A DNA stretch of 6,160 nt from Clostridiales bacterium UBA735 (lineage in GTDB: Bacteria; Bacillota; Clostridia; Oscillospirales; Oscillospiraceae). Below the pieces are notes generated by a model. It was not told the DNA's origin, ran no database searches, and was given only the letters and a program-made list of their open reading frames with translations. Below are positions 5,231 through 6,160 of the stretch, one piece after another. The stretch lies in NCBI GenBank assembly GCA_002298695.1, contig DBLB01000144.1:1-6160 (forward strand). The letters are read 5' to 3'. A program made the translations under genes and the position numbers. Position 1 is the stretch's first letter; each line of letters opens with the position of its first letter.

Positions 5231-5620
5231 TCACGCTTCATAGACGGTGTCGCCCTTCACCAGATGCCGCGCAAGCTGGCGCAGGCACAGGCCGCGTTTG
5301 CGCAGACGCGCCAGCATTTCTGCGGGGATGGTTTGCAGGATGGCTTCTGCATTTTCGTCACTGTGCGCGTATTCTTCGCAGAGCGAGTCGCATCTTCCGC
5401 AAGCCTGCTCCAACGCGGTCAGCAGCGTTTCCTGCGCACTTTTCAGCATCGTCAGCGTGTCAAGCACCGCCGCCGCGCTCATCTGGCGGCTGGTCAGCAG
5501 GATACTGCGCCTGCCGGTCGCCATCGCCGTCATCGGGGCCATTACCGCCAGTTGACACTTCGCGGCCATTTCCGGCTTCACCTCCAGCTCCAGCTGGAGC
5601 ATCGTTTTTGTCTGTTTCAT
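5231..5620 (-). CDS. Uncharacterised 129-aa, mainly helical protein
   Basis: I do not recognise this protein. It begins MKQTKTMLQLELEVKP, has a small-residue and Met-rich stretch (about 18-34), and then two mainly helical parts: 46-85 (MSAAAVLDTLTMLKSAQETL..., with C74, C77 and C81) and 97-125 (IPAEMLARLRKRGLCLRQL). The C-terminal part ends GDTVYEA and resembles, from memory, tails of small accessory proteins of clostridial mobile elements. No catalytic motif, signal peptide or membrane segment is visible. The start at 5620 is chosen because AAGGAG lies 5 nt upstream, although the frame stays open further upstream. The first 161 nt overlap the 3' part of the methylase reading frame, which is unusually long. 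It is followed after 12 nt by the 164-aa gene. Confidence 0.75.
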   Translation of the reverse strand: MKQTKTMLQLELEVKPEMAAKCQLAVMAPMTAMATGRRSILLTSRQMSAAAVLDTLTMLKSAQETLLTALEQACGRCDSLCEEYAHSDENAEAILQTIPAEMLARLRKRGLCLRQLARHLVKGDTVYEA

Positions 5621-6160
5621 GTTCTCTCCTTCTGAGATAAATTTCCCGCAGCGAACCGCAGCCGGGTTCATGCACCAGCACCAGATCGCCGTTCTCAATC
5701 TCGGCCGGAAACATGCTGAACTGCGGCTGGATGTACGGGCGCGGGTCATAGTTCGTAATAATGAGTTCGCCGTAGGTTGCGCCGGCCTTCTGCGAGAGAG
5801 GGTTGTTGCGCCGGAATGCAAGGATAAAAAAATCGCCGTACAGACTGCGGATGAACGGGCAGTCATTGTACGACACAACAATGTATCCCTTGCATTGCGA
5901 GAGAATCCAGTGCAGTTCTTCATGCTTTTCCCGTGGGAAGTCGACGGCGTATAAACTCTCGGCATCAAAATACGGCGGGTCACAGTAGATCAGGCTGTCC
6001 GACCCGTCGCGTTCACGGATGATGTCCAGACAGTCTTTGTTTTCAATAATGACATCTTGCAGCCGCTTGGAGGCATCATCGAAAAGGTAAAGAAAATTCG
6101 TCAGGTTGTTCGGTTTCACACCGAACGAGGTGGTCGTGCCGCTGAAGCTGCCGCGGCAGA
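5460..6160 (-). CDS. D12-class DNA adenine N6-methyltransferase, N-terminus cut by window edge
   Basis: The frame is open from the right edge to a TGA at 5460. It contains the catalytic DPPY motif (IYCDPPYF, codons at 5970-5981), where the target adenine is bound and methylated using S-adenosylmethionine, preceded by a CRGSFSGTTTSFG segment and a KDCLDII stretch typical of D12 enzymes, and followed by YIVVSYND and YGELIITNY near the end of the fold. The SAM-binding FxGxG motif must lie outside the window. After PQFSMFPAEIENGDLVLVHEPG the sequence becomes a Gly/Asp/Pro-rich tail of about 50 residues that overlaps the next gene; this tail is not expected in the family and may be a lost stop. 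Solitary D12 methylases are common on phages and conjugative elements, where they can protect against restriction. No restriction enzyme gene is seen here. Confidence 0.88.
   Translation of the reverse strand, partial: CRGSFSGTTTSFGVKPNNLTNFLYLFDDASKRLQDVIIENKDCLDIIRERDGSDSLIYCDPPYFDAESLYAVDFPREKHEELHWILSQCKGYIVVSYNDCPFIRSLYGDFFILAFRRNNPLSQKAGATYGELIITNYDPRPYIQPQFSMFPAEIENGDLVLVHEPGCGSLREIYLRRREHETDKNDAPAGAGGEAGNGREVSTGGNGPDDGDGDRQAQYPADQPPDERGGGA
5626..5631 (-). promoter_or_regulatory. Ribosome-binding site deciding the start of the 129-aa gene
   Basis: The minus strand reads AAGGAG with 5-nt spacing to the ATG at 5620. It supports this internal start over any upstream one, because the frame has no nearby stop to limit it. 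It lies inside the methylase coding frame. Confidence 0.7.

Noticed and set aside
5231..5983. A 250-codon minus-strand frame containing the 129-aa protein
   Set aside because: Upstream of 5620 it is an Arg/Ser/Cys-rich off-frame reading of the methylase. The ribosome-binding site and sequence character place the real start at 5620.

Overview
The window looks like accessory DNA of a gut-type, moderately GC-rich Bacillota (Clostridia) genome. The evidence is Shine-Dalgarno sites close to AGGAGG before almost every gene, a SpoVG-family protein, an S-layer-homology (SLH) wall-anchor protein and a BspA-like leucine-rich-repeat protein. All supported genes lie on the minus strand, so transcription runs from the right edge to the left. 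The organism and the mobile-element context (integrative conjugative element or prophage) are inferences. No integrase, relaxase or VirB gene is visible.

Right part (6160 to 4434): a D12-class DNA adenine methylase cut by the right edge, a 129-aa protein whose start lies inside the methylase frame, a 164-aa protein with a possible ADP-ribosyltransferase-like N-terminus, and a 91-aa SpoVG homologue. The genes overlap or are 12 to 14 nt apart, so they probably form one transcript.

Junction (4433 to 4245): a compact regulatory-looking stretch. It has an 11-codon ORF with an excellent ribosome-binding site whose stop codon lies in the loop of an intrinsic terminator. After it comes a 29-codon ORF, also with a strong ribosome-binding site, that runs into the first codons of the next gene.

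Left part (4244 to 1): five genes with tight spacing that all encode exported or membrane proteins. In order they are a membrane-anchored protein with an Ig-like outer domain, a 205-aa secreted protein (candidate major subunit), a 457-aa protein with three SLH domains, a 170-aa secreted paralogue of the 205-aa protein, and a BspA-like LRR protein with repeated CxxC pairs that runs off the left edge. The membrane protein and the SLH protein appear to share a C-terminal domain, and the two small secreted proteins appear to share a fold. My reading is a cell-surface assembly or adhesion apparatus with one membrane-anchored part, one wall-anchored part, two related secreted subunits and an LRR protein as possible adhesin. 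This is inferred from architecture. I do not recognise it as a named system.
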